A DNA stretch of 64,000 nucleotides from Arthrobacter antibioticus (GTDB taxonomy: Bacteria; Actinomycetota; Actinomycetes; Actinomycetales; Micrococcaceae): NCBI RefSeq assembly GCF_030063205.1, contig NZ_JASISQ010000001.1, forward strand, positions 1 to 64,000. Direction: 5' to 3'. The notes below the pieces were generated by a model. The model ran no database searches. It saw only the letters and a list, made by a program, of their open reading frames with translations, and was not told the DNA's origin. Numbering within the stretch: position 1 is the first letter of the stretch; each line of letters begins with the position of its first letter. Shown piece by piece: positions 52,465-60,435 of the stretch. The translations under genes and the position numbers were made by a program.

Positions 52465-53487
52465 GTGATGTTCGTGACTGAATATTTGAGGCGAAGTTTT
52501 GAGCTACTTGAGGTCCTGCAATCTGCTGCTGTGCCCGTACCCGCGCGCAATATTGCGGAACTTCTCGGTGTCAATGAACGCAGTATTCGCAGACATATTT
52601 CAGCGTTAAAAGAGGTCGGATTCGGGATCGACTCTGTTCCCGGTCCGCATGGTGGGTATCAACTTGGTCCGGGCCGCAGAGTTGCTCCCTTGCTGCCTAC
52701 TGAGACTGAAGTCGTGGCACTTTTGGCAGGGTTGTCGTCGTCGGCAGCGATGTCGTTGCAGCCATCTGCCATTGATAGAGACTTGCTCATCACTAAGCTG
52801 TCCCGCCTGTTGCCTGCTAAGCATAAACGGGCTGTAGATGATATTAACAGATATGTTGCCTCATACCAGGCCGCCGTACCCGGCACTTCAGCGACGACCA
52901 TAAGGGAACTGGCCAAATATTGTCGGCTTCGTCTACAACTGGAAGTTACCTACAATGCCCGTGGACTGTCGCAGCCTGCACAGCTTTACGAGCCACACCA
53001 GGTCATCCAAAATGACTACCTTTGGTATCTGGTTGCTTGGAATCCACACGAGGGCGAGTGGCGAACGCTGCGCATTGATCGTATTGCTGCCTACCTACCT
53101 GGTAAGCACCATTTTGTGCCTCGCCAGCCCCCGGGATCAGACATGGCCCAATACACGGCCAATTCGATTGCCACTGCTCCGTATGCATTCCGTGTTGAGG
53201 CTGTGTTCCATGCACCAGCGTCAGAGGTTGCCACACTTTTCCCGATTGACGCGGTCTTTATCGAGCCACTGGATGAGAACTCGTGCGTTGTTCATACCGG
53301 TGCGGACACCTACGAAACTGTTGCCGTCTACCTTCTGTCCGCGAATCTGCCATTTTTTATTCGCTCACCAGAAGAAATGCGGAAGAAAATGAATGAATCT
53401 GCTCACCGCCTACGTGTTGCCGCTAACATAGCCACAGTTGATGCTGGTCTACAGGAAACAAGTCGTGGACAGGCTGGTGAGCGATGA
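52465..53487 (+). CDS. HTH/WYL-domain transcriptional regulator (YafY-like)
   Basis: 340 residues. N-terminal HTH_11 (LLEVLQSAAVPVPARNIAELLGVNERSIRRHISALKEVGFGID), a linker, then a WYL domain (LEVTYNARG, YLWYLVAWNPHEGEWRTLRIDRIAAYLPG) and a C-terminal capping domain. GTG 52465 is directly followed by an in-frame ATG (52468); the true start is one of these, with no ribosome-binding site. WYL proteins sense nucleotides or nucleic acids in some systems, but here it more likely regulates the divergent reductase. Coupled to the DUF1697-like gene by a 4-nt overlap. Confidence 0.88.
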   Translation: MMFVTEYLRRSFELLEVLQSAAVPVPARNIAELLGVNERSIRRHISALKEVGFGIDSVPGPHGGYQLGPGRRVAPLLPTETEVVALLAGLSSSAAMSLQPSAIDRDLLITKLSRLLPAKHKRAVDDINRYVASYQAAVPGTSATTIRELAKYCRLRLQLEVTYNARGLSQPAQLYEPHQVIQNDYLWYLVAWNPHEGEWRTLRIDRIAAYLPGKHHFVPRQPPGSDMAQYTANSIATAPYAFRVEAVFHAPASEVATLFPIDAVFIEPLDENSCVVHTGADTYETVAVYLLSANLPFFIRSPEEMRKKMNESAHRLRVAANIATVDAGLQETSRGQAGER

Positions 53488-54014
53488 GTAAACATGTTGC
53501 CTTCTTCCGTTACGTTAACTTCGGCAAATTGGGCAGTCCCACAAGTAAGGATTTGGTGGATGCTTTCGGCGGACCAGATATGGCGAGGAATCACCAGACA
53601 AACGGCACTATTATCTTCCACTCCGATACGCCTAAAGCGCTCACACGAGCCGCCGTGGCTAAACTCCGAGCCTCCGGGTTCTCGCAGGAAGTGATTGTTA
53701 GACCCCTTGGAGATCTAGTGCGCATCGTTGCAGAGCAATCAGTAGTGCCAGCTGAGGAGACACTTCACAAAATCATGGTCTCGTTCTTTGACTACTGCCA
53801 CACTGAACTACCCAGAGAAGTCCCGTTTCAAAGTACGAACGGTCTCGTTGAAACACGGCGTCTGACGCAGCAATATGCCATTAGTGCCTGCTGGATAAAG
53901 AGGAGAACGGTAGGCGATGCAACAGTGCTGCTGGAACGGGTTCTTGGGGTGCCCGTAACTTCCCGCACCATGGGTACCCTCGAACGTCTCATCAAGAAAT
54001 ACTCCTCGAATTGA
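53484..54014 (+). CDS. DUF1697-like protein
   Basis: 176 residues; the N-terminal 85 residues follow the DUF1697 plan (FFRYVNFGKLGSPTSKDLVDAFGG, then TIIFHSDT, LRASGFSQEVIVRPLGDL), although the usual LLRGINVGG motif reads FFRYVNFGK, a diverged form. The C-terminal part has SACWIKRRTVGDATVLLERVLGVPVTSRTMGTLERL, the family's TVRNWRTVEKL-like end. ATG overlaps the WYL stop (ATGA). Function unknown. Confidence 0.68.
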   Translation: MSKHVAFFRYVNFGKLGSPTSKDLVDAFGGPDMARNHQTNGTIIFHSDTPKALTRAAVAKLRASGFSQEVIVRPLGDLVRIVAEQSVVPAEETLHKIMVSFFDYCHTELPREVPFQSTNGLVETRRLTQQYAISACWIKRRTVGDATVLLERVLGVPVTSRTMGTLERLIKKYSSN

Positions 54015-54050
54015 CGTCCGGCTTCGATCATCTTTAGCGCATGTTTGCAG

Positions 54051-54677
54051 CTAAGCGGCCCTGGCCGCTTCTATAAATTCTCTAATAAGCCCGGCATCCT
54101 TGACTCCGCGGCTGGATTCCACACCGCTAGAGACATCCACCCCGCTGGGGCGCAGCGCGTTGGCATATCCTGCCACATTGGCAGGGGTCAGCCCCCCAGC
54201 CAGCAGCCAAAAACCTGGCGGCACACCGTTCGCGAGCATGTTTGTATCAAAACTCACCCCTGCACCAGGCTCGACGGCGTCCAGCAAGACGCGTTCGGAT
54301 TCCCACAACTGCCGTTCGCTGGGGCTTAGAGAGCTGTACGCGTGCGCCGAGAATGCCCGCAAGGTGCGAAAACCCTCCTCACGAAGCCGATGCATGTCTT
54401 TCAAGGACTCATCCCCGTGTAATTGCACAGTTGTTACGGCGGCGCCCTGTGCAGTCCTGAGTACCTCATCGATGGGCTGGTTGCGGAACACCCCCACCGT
54501 TTCGACGCCGCACCCCGTTTCTACGCCGCGTCCAAGCTCGGCGGCGAGCGCTGCCGTGATTGTCCGTGGGCTTCCAGGGGCAAAAATAAAACCAATGGCA
54601 TTGGCGCCTGTGTCCACAGCCGCTGCAACAGTTTCGGGCGTCTGCAATCCGCAAATCTTTATATACAAGGCTGACAC
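54051..54677 (-). CDS. trpF: Phosphoribosylanthranilate isomerase
   Basis: 208-residue TIM barrel of tryptophan synthesis (N-phosphoribosylanthranilate to CdRP). Sequence shows YIKICGLQTPETVAAAVDTGANAIGF with the catalytic Cys, FAPGSPRTIT, VGVFRNQPIDEV, VQLHGDES, LLDAVEPGAGVSF, LAGGLTPANV and GVDVSSGVESSRGVKD with the catalytic Asp. It is isolated, away from any other trp gene in this window. Many Actinobacteria use the bifunctional PriA instead, so a separate TrpF may be redundant or specialised. Confidence 0.92.
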   Translation of the reverse strand: MSALYIKICGLQTPETVAAAVDTGANAIGFIFAPGSPRTITAALAAELGRGVETGCGVETVGVFRNQPIDEVLRTAQGAAVTTVQLHGDESLKDMHRLREEGFRTLRAFSAHAYSSLSPSERQLWESERVLLDAVEPGAGVSFDTNMLANGVPPGFWLLAGGLTPANVAGYANALRPSGVDVSSGVESSRGVKDAGLIREFIEAARAA

Positions 54678-54808
54678 TGTCCTGACTGGTTCAAAGGGGC
54701 CACTCGGGTATGAATTTCGCGAGGGAGATAACTGCCATGTTAACAGCAGGAACCGCCCTTTGGCTCCTATGGGTCCAAGCTCGGAGATGGTCTAGTGAGC
54801 GCAGGCGC

Positions 54809-55618
54809 TCAAAGGAAAATAGTTGCCGCAATTGCCCAGATGACGTAACCACTGACAGGAACAAGGACCAGCCATTCGCGTATTGAACCAGCATTCCCGA
54901 GGATCGGCACGGCAAAACTGCCGCCAGGGCGCCAGAAAATATTTACTAAAGCAACCCCGCGCAAAGCACTCGGGGGCCTGATTCGCAAGGGCCAGATAAG
55001 ATTACAGCCACCTGTCGTGAGCATGTCTCCAATTATGTGGATACCAACGCCCAGCGCCATGGTCAAAGGCAACCAGTAAGGTTCTTGGGGTGCAAACATC
55101 ATGACGAAAACGCCAACAGCAATACCCAGCACCCAAGGGAACTTTCGCATGGTGTCGGGAATGATCTTCAGTGCTTTTGCAGCAAAGGATGCCAACAGAA
55201 CAGCTAGCAAACCCGCTCCCGGATAGATGGTGCCGAAGTTTGCCAGCTCAATCGTCCACATTCCGGCTAGGGCAGCGATGCTGATAAAGAAGGCGAGACC
55301 CAAAATGGAGTGAGTTCCGTGCCGGTGCCCACCAGATATCGTGCCAATCTTTCGACACACAATATTTGACAGGGGTGGGAGGGACTTGGCAATGGTTGCG
55401 TTTCGGTGGTCGGCGTCGGGTACCAGGCCAGCACCTGCGGTTACCAACGCTCCTACAACCACACCCGCAGGAGTCGGATCAAGGATACCCATCCCGATGG
55501 AAAGATGCTCTGGAACGGCTGGCAGTAATTGTGAGAGGCCGCTGAGCCTCACCTCAAAGTGTGTTGTCAGGGCCAGCCAGAGCGCGGCACCGCTGGCAGC
55601 GTGATGGGCTCCCATCAT
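54809..55618 (-). CDS. Membrane-bound metal-dependent hydrolase (DUF457/YdjM-like)
   Basis: 269 residues. N-terminal MMGAHHAASGAALWLAL, the HHA motif, and LVTAGAGLVPDADHRNATIAK and GGHRHGTHSILGLAFF give the His/Asp-rich metal site of the YdjM family; HIIGDMLTTGGCNLIWPL is the second conserved segment. About six hydrophobic segments. ATG 55618 has AAGGA 9 nt upstream. Cellular substrate unknown; E. coli ydjM is SOS-regulated, but no LexA box was seen here. Confidence 0.85.
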   Translation of the reverse strand: MMGAHHAASGAALWLALTTHFEVRLSGLSQLLPAVPEHLSIGMGILDPTPAGVVVGALVTAGAGLVPDADHRNATIAKSLPPLSNIVCRKIGTISGGHRHGTHSILGLAFFISIAALAGMWTIELANFGTIYPGAGLLAVLLASFAAKALKIIPDTMRKFPWVLGIAVGVFVMMFAPQEPYWLPLTMALGVGIHIIGDMLTTGGCNLIWPLRIRPPSALRGVALVNIFWRPGGSFAVPILGNAGSIREWLVLVPVSGYVIWAIAATIFL

Positions 55619-55713
55619 GAGGGCACGTCCTTGCACTATCGGGTTCTTTGTTCTGATCCCGCAACACGTGGACAAAACCTGCTGCTTCAAGCCTATGCGT
55701 AGGTACCGACATT

Positions 55714-55938
55714 ATGGACCCAACGCTGGCGCGTATCCGTTTTCTTCTCTGGGGTCACTTGGGGCTTCCGGGGCCAAGGCCTGCAGCTTATCTTTGGGTC
55801 CTGAGCAAAGAACACGTCGAAGGTCATGCCCAGAATGGACCAAACGGCCCCAAACACCACTCGATGGTGGAGGATTTCATCAGTCTGATAGTTCCGGATC
55901 CCGGTGAGGTGCCAGTTCACTGGCATGAGGGAGGATAA
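55714..55938 (+). CDS. Possible small hypothetical protein
   Basis: 74-codon frame MDPTLARIRFLLWGHLGLPG ending ...PVHWHEGG. It lacks a clear ribosome-binding site. The opposite strand is also open here (55693-55926), so the evidence for either is thin. Possibly just intergenic DNA between convergent-facing promoters of the DUF457 and YqeY-like genes. Confidence 0.28.
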   Translation: MDPTLARIRFLLWGHLGLPGPRPAAYLWVLSKEHVEGHAQNGPNGPKHHSMVEDFISLIVPDPGEVPVHWHEGG

Positions 55939-55989
55939 TTACTTATAACGGCAGCCTAACTGCTGATTACCAGAATCATAAGGGAGCTC

Positions 55990-56454
55990 ATGTCAACGCT
56001 TAAACAACAACTCAAGTCTGATGTCGTCGCGCACATGAAAGCCGGCAATAAGATCGCGCTAACCACCGTTCGCAACGTTTTGGGTGAAATTGAAACACGC
56101 GAAAAGGGCGGAAAAACTCCCATTGAGTTCAACAACACGCAGGTCATCACGCTGTTGCAAAAAGAGGCTGCCAAACGCCGAGATACGGCAGAGATCTATA
56201 TTCAGGCTCAAGAGCAGGATCGGGCCGCGGCAGAAATAGCAGAGGCGGAGGTGATTGAAGCCTACCTTCCCCTTCCTCTGAGCGCCGATGAAGCGGCTGG
56301 AATCGTTGAGCGGATCATCACGGGACTAGAAGCTGAGCAAGGCAAGTTCTCTATGCGGCAAATGGGCTCAGCCATGAAACCGATCACTACCGAAATCGCT
56401 GGGCGTTTTGACGGCAAAATGATATCTGAAATGGTGCGTAAGCGCCTGCAATGA
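55990..56454 (+). CDS. GatB/YqeY domain protein
   Basis: 154 residues matching YqeY proteins: LKQQLKSDVVAHMKAGNKIALTTVRNVLGEIETREK, then QVITLLQKEAAKRRDTAEIY, EAEVIEAYLPLPLSADEA and MRQMGSAMKPITTEIAGRFDGKMISEMVRKRL. The domain is related to the tRNA-binding tail of GatB/GatE, and may bind tRNA; exact role unknown. AAGGGAGCTC precedes the ATG. Confidence 0.93.
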   Translation: MSTLKQQLKSDVVAHMKAGNKIALTTVRNVLGEIETREKGGKTPIEFNNTQVITLLQKEAAKRRDTAEIYIQAQEQDRAAAEIAEAEVIEAYLPLPLSADEAAGIVERIITGLEAEQGKFSMRQMGSAMKPITTEIAGRFDGKMISEMVRKRLQ

Positions 56455-56520
56455 AAGCTCGTGCTAGCTTATATGCAACTGATTCATACCTGTTTATTGG
56501 TTAGTTGAGGAGTGGCGCTC

Positions 56521-56850
56521 GTGGAAAATTTGTTGGGTGTACTTAAAATTGAAGAAGCCTCGCTTCTTCGTGAGGTTGAGTCTGAACGGTTGGCTTTGCT
56601 GGACGAAGACCAATTATTGGCTTTGCACAAACGGGTGCGCCGGGCACGCAACAAATACACAACTAATTACCGGCGAAAGGCTGCTGAACGAGTAGCCGAT
56701 GAAGGTGTCCGGAGTACGCCCAGACCCCTGAATGCAAAAGCTGCCCAGCGAGCGGAAGCCTTTGAAACGGCGCTCTCGCTGGTCAGTGCGCAACTCGCCG
56801 ATGCGGCTGCGCAGTCCGCACAAGCCATCAAGGCCGCGCAGCTGTGTTAG
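56521..56850 (+). CDS. Hypothetical helical protein
   Basis: 109 residues, mostly helical and charged (LLREVESERLALLDEDQLLALHKRVRRARNKYTTNYRRKAAERVADEG). This composition, with basic clusters in the middle and Ala-rich end (LADAAAQSAQAIKAAQ), is common in actinobacterial hypothetical proteins. GTG 56521 is chosen since GAGGAG lies 8 nt upstream; GTG 56512 would place the ribosome-binding site at the start codon. Follows the YqeY-like gene by 66 nt and may be co-transcribed. Confidence 0.7.
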   Translation: MENLLGVLKIEEASLLREVESERLALLDEDQLLALHKRVRRARNKYTTNYRRKAAERVADEGVRSTPRPLNAKAAQRAEAFETALSLVSAQLADAAAQSAQAIKAAQLC

Positions 56851-57007
56851 GCGCAAGTGGAGAGCTTAAGCTGAGCATGCCTGTGCACTAAAAGAACAGC
56901 ACAGCGCTGAGTCTATGAGAGTCTTGTTTTTCACCCTTGCCTGAAGCAGGGGACAACAGTTACGTTTCTAGCTCCATGAGGCGTTCACATTCCAAGGCGG
57001 AACCACC

Positions 57008-57271
57008 ATGATCCAACTGAAACAGGACAGCGACGGATATGTTCGCATGAGTAGGCATTTCCCCGCCAAGACAACAATTTCGATCACATTTTCAGATGGC
57101 ACGCAGGCAGAATTCAGCGGCCGCCGGATGAATGAAATTTATGATGAGGCATTGGCAGCGTACAGGTTGGGGAACAACCTTGATGCCAAGGGGTTTGACC
57201 GACTGGCCAGGAATATACATCGCCGCAACGCCGTTGACTACGTGCCGGTGCAGTCGGGAATGATGCCCTAG
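57008..57271 (+). CDS. Small hypothetical protein
   Basis: 87 residues (IQLKQDSDGYVRMSRHFPAK, then SITFSDGTQAEFSGRRMNEIYDEALAAYR). Beta-strand-rich N-terminus and helical C-terminus, no membrane segment or known domain. AAGGCGG precedes the ATG by 7 nt. Its stop codon's last base begins a GGGATA/GGGACA array, so its mRNA end would carry the repeat. Confidence 0.65.
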   Translation: MIQLKQDSDGYVRMSRHFPAKTTISITFSDGTQAEFSGRRMNEIYDEALAAYRLGNNLDAKGFDRLARNIHRRNAVDYVPVQSGMMP

Positions 57272-57345
57272 GGATAGGGATAGGGACAGGGATAGGGACA
57301 GGGATAGGGACAGGGATAGGGACAGGGATAGGGATAGGGACAGGG
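57271..57345 (+). repeat. Hexamer array (GGGATA/GGGACA)12 with G-quadruplex potential
   Basis: Twelve consecutive hexamers, seven GGGATA and five GGGACA in mostly alternating order, ending in GGG: thirteen G3 runs separated by 3-nt loops on the plus strand. It starts at the stop codon of the small gene and lies about 215 bp upstream of the flotillin gene. The complementary strand reads as a poly(Ser-Leu) frame that is an artefact. Confidence 0.92.
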
Positions 57346-57559
57346 TGTTGTAGTGGCCCACCCGTGTAAAGACGATAAGTGTGCTTACGGGTTGTTCAAC
57401 TGCGGATGAGCGGGTTGGTGTGAGATATTCGCGCATAGATTCGGGAAATTGCGCGAACATTACTCCATCATGTGGAGAATAATCCTATTGTCCGTAGGAT
57501 TGGACCCAGAAGGCGGACCGTGAAGTCCGAGAGGGCCGCCGTGAAATTCGAAAGGTCTC

Positions 57560-59071
57560 ATGTTACTGAACCTCATTCCTGTATTTATCGGTCTTGCTGC
57601 GCTGGTGGTGCTCATTATCATCGCCGCGGTCATCTCACGGATGGCATTGCATATTGCCAGCCCTGACGAGGCCCTGGTTATCTCCTCTAAGGACAATAAG
57701 AACCAGCCCGATCCGAACAGCCAGCGTGTTGTTTTTGGACGTATTTTCATCAATCCGTTTACACAGCGAGCCTACCCACTTTCGCTTGCCTCGCGTCAGG
57801 TGTCGTTGAAGATTGAAGGCATTTCAAAGAACGGCATCAAACTTCACCTCACCGGTGTTGCTCAGGTGAAAGTTGGTGGAGACGCTGATTCCGTGCGGAA
57901 GGCCGCGCAGCGTTTTTTGAATCAGCAGGACGCCATCGACCACTACACGCAGGAAACGCTGTCTGGTTCTTTGCGCTCAATCGTGGGTACGTTGACGGTG
58001 GAGTCAATCATCAAGGACCGCGCCACCTTTGCTAAGAGTGTGAAGGAAGAAGCCGAGCACTCCATGCACAACCAGGGCCTGGAGATCGATACATTCCAGA
58101 TTCAGTCAGTGGATGATGAAACAGGCTACTTGCGTAACCTTGGGCGTCCCGAGGCTGCCTTGGCCGAGAAAAACGCCAAGATCGCAGAAGCCCAGTCCGT
58201 GCAGGAAGCGGAGCAGGCTAAGGCCATTGCGGATGAGCAGGTTGCCCTCGCGCAGCAGCAGCTGATCATCAAGCGTGCAGAGCTCAAAGAAGTGGCAGAT
58301 GCCCGTCAGGCCCGTGCCGACGCGGCTGGACCACTTGCCGCGGCTGAACAAAATGAGCAGGTCATCATCCGCGATCAGCAAGTTGCCTTGCGGCGTGCTG
58401 AACTGCGTGAAAAAGAACTCGACACTGAGGTTCGTAAGCCAGCAGATGCCGAGAAGTACAGGCTCATCCAGCAAGCTGACGCGAAATTGGAAGAACGACG
58501 TCGAGCTTCCGAAGCCGCTGAAATCGAAGCCACCGTTGAACTCGCCAAGCGCAAGCTCACGGCGGAGGGTGACCGAGTGGCAGCAGAAGCTGATGCTGCT
58601 GCAAACACGGCGCGAGGTAACGCCGATGCTGCTGTGATTGAGGCACGCGGCCGGGCCGATGCCAACGTCATCAAGTCTCGTGGGCAAGCAGATGCCGAAT
58701 CAATCAAGGCAAAGGGAGTGGCGGAGGCTGCTGGTATTTCTGCTCAGGCTGAAGCTTATGAGAAGTTCAATGAGGCAGCAATCCTCAGCAAGGTCCTAGA
58801 AGTCTTGCCTGCCATGGCTCGCGAAGTTGCTGCGCCCATGTCTGCTATCAAGAACATGACGGTGGTCTCCAACGATGGTGCAAGCCAGTTGAGCAAGAAC
58901 GTCTCCAACGGTGTGCATCAGACAACCCAATTGATCAAGGACTCCACTGGTCTTGACATCATAGGCTTGTTGCAGAGTGTTGTAGGCAAGGACTCCTCGA
59001 ATGAACCCGATGGCGTCAGTGACAGCGCCGCCGAAACAGCTGGGAGCGAATTCGAAATCGACGCGCACTAA
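57560..59071 (+). CDS. floT: Flotillin-like SPFH-domain protein
   Basis: 503 residues. N-terminal membrane anchor (LIPVFIGLAALVVLIIIAAVI), an SPFH domain at about residues 30-210 (RVVFGRIFINPFTQRAYPLSL, TGVAQVKVGGDADSVRKAAQRFL, LRSIVGTLTVESIIKDR), then a long Ala/Glu/Arg coiled coil at about residues 215-420 (QVALAQQQLIIKRAELKEVADARQARADAA) typical of flotillins, and a C-terminal tail. It organises membrane microdomains. ATG 57560 follows GAAAGG; a terminator-like hairpin follows the gene. No NfeD-like partner is adjacent. Confidence 0.92.
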   Translation: MLLNLIPVFIGLAALVVLIIIAAVISRMALHIASPDEALVISSKDNKNQPDPNSQRVVFGRIFINPFTQRAYPLSLASRQVSLKIEGISKNGIKLHLTGVAQVKVGGDADSVRKAAQRFLNQQDAIDHYTQETLSGSLRSIVGTLTVESIIKDRATFAKSVKEEAEHSMHNQGLEIDTFQIQSVDDETGYLRNLGRPEAALAEKNAKIAEAQSVQEAEQAKAIADEQVALAQQQLIIKRAELKEVADARQARADAAGPLAAAEQNEQVIIRDQQVALRRAELREKELDTEVRKPADAEKYRLIQQADAKLEERRRASEAAEIEATVELAKRKLTAEGDRVAAEADAAANTARGNADAAVIEARGRADANVIKSRGQADAESIKAKGVAEAAGISAQAEAYEKFNEAAILSKVLEVLPAMAREVAAPMSAIKNMTVVSNDGASQLSKNVSNGVHQTTQLIKDSTGLDIIGLLQSVVGKDSSNEPDGVSDSAAETAGSEFEIDAH

Positions 59072-59153
59072 GCGCCTCTGTGGAGTGCTGCTAACAGTGC
59101 TAATAGCCTAGTGCTTGGAACTTAGAGCTATACCCGCATGGCTAGAGAGGAAG

Positions 59154-59180
59154 GGCCCCCATTTCAGTGATTTGGGGGCC
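59154..59180. terminator. Hairpin terminator candidate after the flotillin gene
   Basis: GGCCCCC (59154-59160) pairs with GGGGGCC (59174-59180) across a 13-nt loop. No T-run follows directly, so efficiency is uncertain; position just after the gene supports it. Confidence 0.55.
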
Positions 59181-59211
59181 ATTGCTCTCTCGTCATGGCT
59201 AGTCTGGGAGT

Positions 59212-59898
59212 ATGACTGTTGAAACCACTATCATCCATGACCTTCCAATGCATACCGTCCGACGTTCAATCGTCTCGCAGATGCAAAATAACGTTTACCT
59301 AATCACGGCTAAGAGCAGCGGTGCCCAGATCCTCATTGATGCAGCTGACGACTTGCCAGCGATCAACGCCTTACTAAAAGAGGCGTCCGCCGATGTTAAT
59401 ACCGGCGCTAAGGCGTCCTTGAAGATGATTGCAACCACACACCAACATTGGGACCACCTCCGTGCCTTGCCGTCCCTTGTCGCCCAAAGTAGTGCCCCAA
59501 CAGCGGCTGGTACGGACGATATTGCAGGGATCAAGACTCAAGCGGGCGTCTCAACGGATGTCTCTTTGCACAACGGTGGAACACTGGCGGTAGACGGTAT
59601 TGAGCTGACTACGGTGCACCTGCGTGGACACACACCAGGATCGATGGCCTTCATCCTACAAAGCGGTGGCTCGGAGCGCTCTGACACGCTAATTTTTAGC
59701 GGAGACTCTCTGTTTCCCGGCGGTGTGGGCAACACCGGCGAAGACAAGGCACGCTTCACCCAATTGCTAGACGATGTTCAGGATCGCCTCTTCAACAAGT
59801 ACCCGGATGACGCCATCGTCTTGCCCGGTCACGGAAATGCGACCACCCTTGGCAACGAGCGGGCAGCCCTGCCACAATGGCGTGAGCGCGGCTGGTAG
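59212..59898 (+). CDS. Metallo-beta-lactamase-fold hydrolase
   Basis: 228 residues. Zinc-binding motif THQHWDHLRAL (HxHxDH), LRGHTPGSMAF, IFSGDSLFPGGVGNT and LPGHGNATTLGNERAALPQW are all in order, typical of glyoxalase II-like/hydroxyacylglutathione-hydrolase-type actinobacterial proteins. Likely acts on a thioester or lactone; substrate unknown. Begins 32 nt after the hairpin. Followed by a tandem repeat. Confidence 0.9.
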   Translation: MTVETTIIHDLPMHTVRRSIVSQMQNNVYLITAKSSGAQILIDAADDLPAINALLKEASADVNTGAKASLKMIATTHQHWDHLRALPSLVAQSSAPTAAGTDDIAGIKTQAGVSTDVSLHNGGTLAVDGIELTTVHLRGHTPGSMAFILQSGGSERSDTLIFSGDSLFPGGVGNTGEDKARFTQLLDDVQDRLFNKYPDDAIVLPGHGNATTLGNERAALPQWRERGW

Positions 59899-59912
59899 CA
59901 GGTGGGCTACAC

Positions 59913-60103
59913 ACGCTTGGGGCCCCTCGGCGGCTACCGCGCACCCACCTCCCCAAACCCGCTACGCACGCTTGGGGCCCCTCGGCGGCTACCGCGCACC
60001 CACCTCCCCAAACCCGCTACGCACGCTTGGGGCCCCTCGGCGGCTACCGCGCACCCACCTCCCTAAACCCGCTACGCACGCTTGGGGCCCCTCGGCGGCT
60101 ACG
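59913..60103. repeat. 55-bp tandem repeat, about 3.5 copies
   Basis: Copies begin at 59913, 59968 and 60023 with a partial at 60078, exactly 55 bp apart and nearly identical. Each contains CTTGGGGCCCCTCGGCGGCT with the palindrome GGGGCCCC, then ACCGCGCACCCACCTCCCCA. The array fills the spacer between two plus-strand genes. It has no unique spacers, so it is not a CRISPR array. Confidence 0.92.
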
Positions 60104-60111
60104 CTTAGTCC

Positions 60112-60435
60112 ATGTACTTTATTGTTGTGAAATTTCAGGTTTTGCCCGAATCTGCCGAACAATTCATGGGTTTGGTGGGTGACTACACGGAATCCACGCG
60201 CGCTGAGCCGGGGAACTTATGGTTTGATTGGTCCCGCAGCGTCGAGGACCCCAACGAGTTTGTCCTCATTGAGGCCTTTCGCGACGACGACGCGGCAAGC
60301 AGCCACGTCTCCAGTGCACACTTCAAAGCTGGTCTTGAAACCATGCGTCCAGTCCTTGTGGCGACTCCGAAGATTGTCTCACGCAAAGTTGACGGCAGCG
60401 ACTGGGACACCATGGGCGAATTGCAGATCAGCTGA
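60112..60435 (+). CDS. Putative quinol monooxygenase (ABM family)
   Basis: 107-residue dimeric ferredoxin-like monooxygenase fold, cofactor-free in relatives. IVVKFQVLPESAEQFMGLVGDYTESTRAEPGNLWFDWSRS and FVLIEAFRDDDAASSHVSSAHFKAGLETM follow the YgiN/Lsr-type pattern, including the His residues of the active site. Starts 9 bp after the tandem repeat; its stop TGA (60433-60435) overlaps the presumed hrpB start. Confidence 0.87.
   Translation: MYFIVVKFQVLPESAEQFMGLVGDYTESTRAEPGNLWFDWSRSVEDPNEFVLIEAFRDDDAASSHVSSAHFKAGLETMRPVLVATPKIVSRKVDGSDWDTMGELQIS

Noticed and set aside
57092-57460. Minus-strand frame encoding a long Ser-Leu repeat
   Set aside because: It is the translation of the complement of the GGGATA/GGGACA array and overlaps a better-supported plus-strand gene.
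59913-60103. CRISPR array
   Set aside because: The whole 55-bp unit is conserved; there are no unique spacers and no cas genes in the window.
59774-60130. Plus-strand frame across the 55-bp repeats
   Set aside because: It overlaps the metallo-beta-lactamase gene in another frame and consists mainly of repeat translation.
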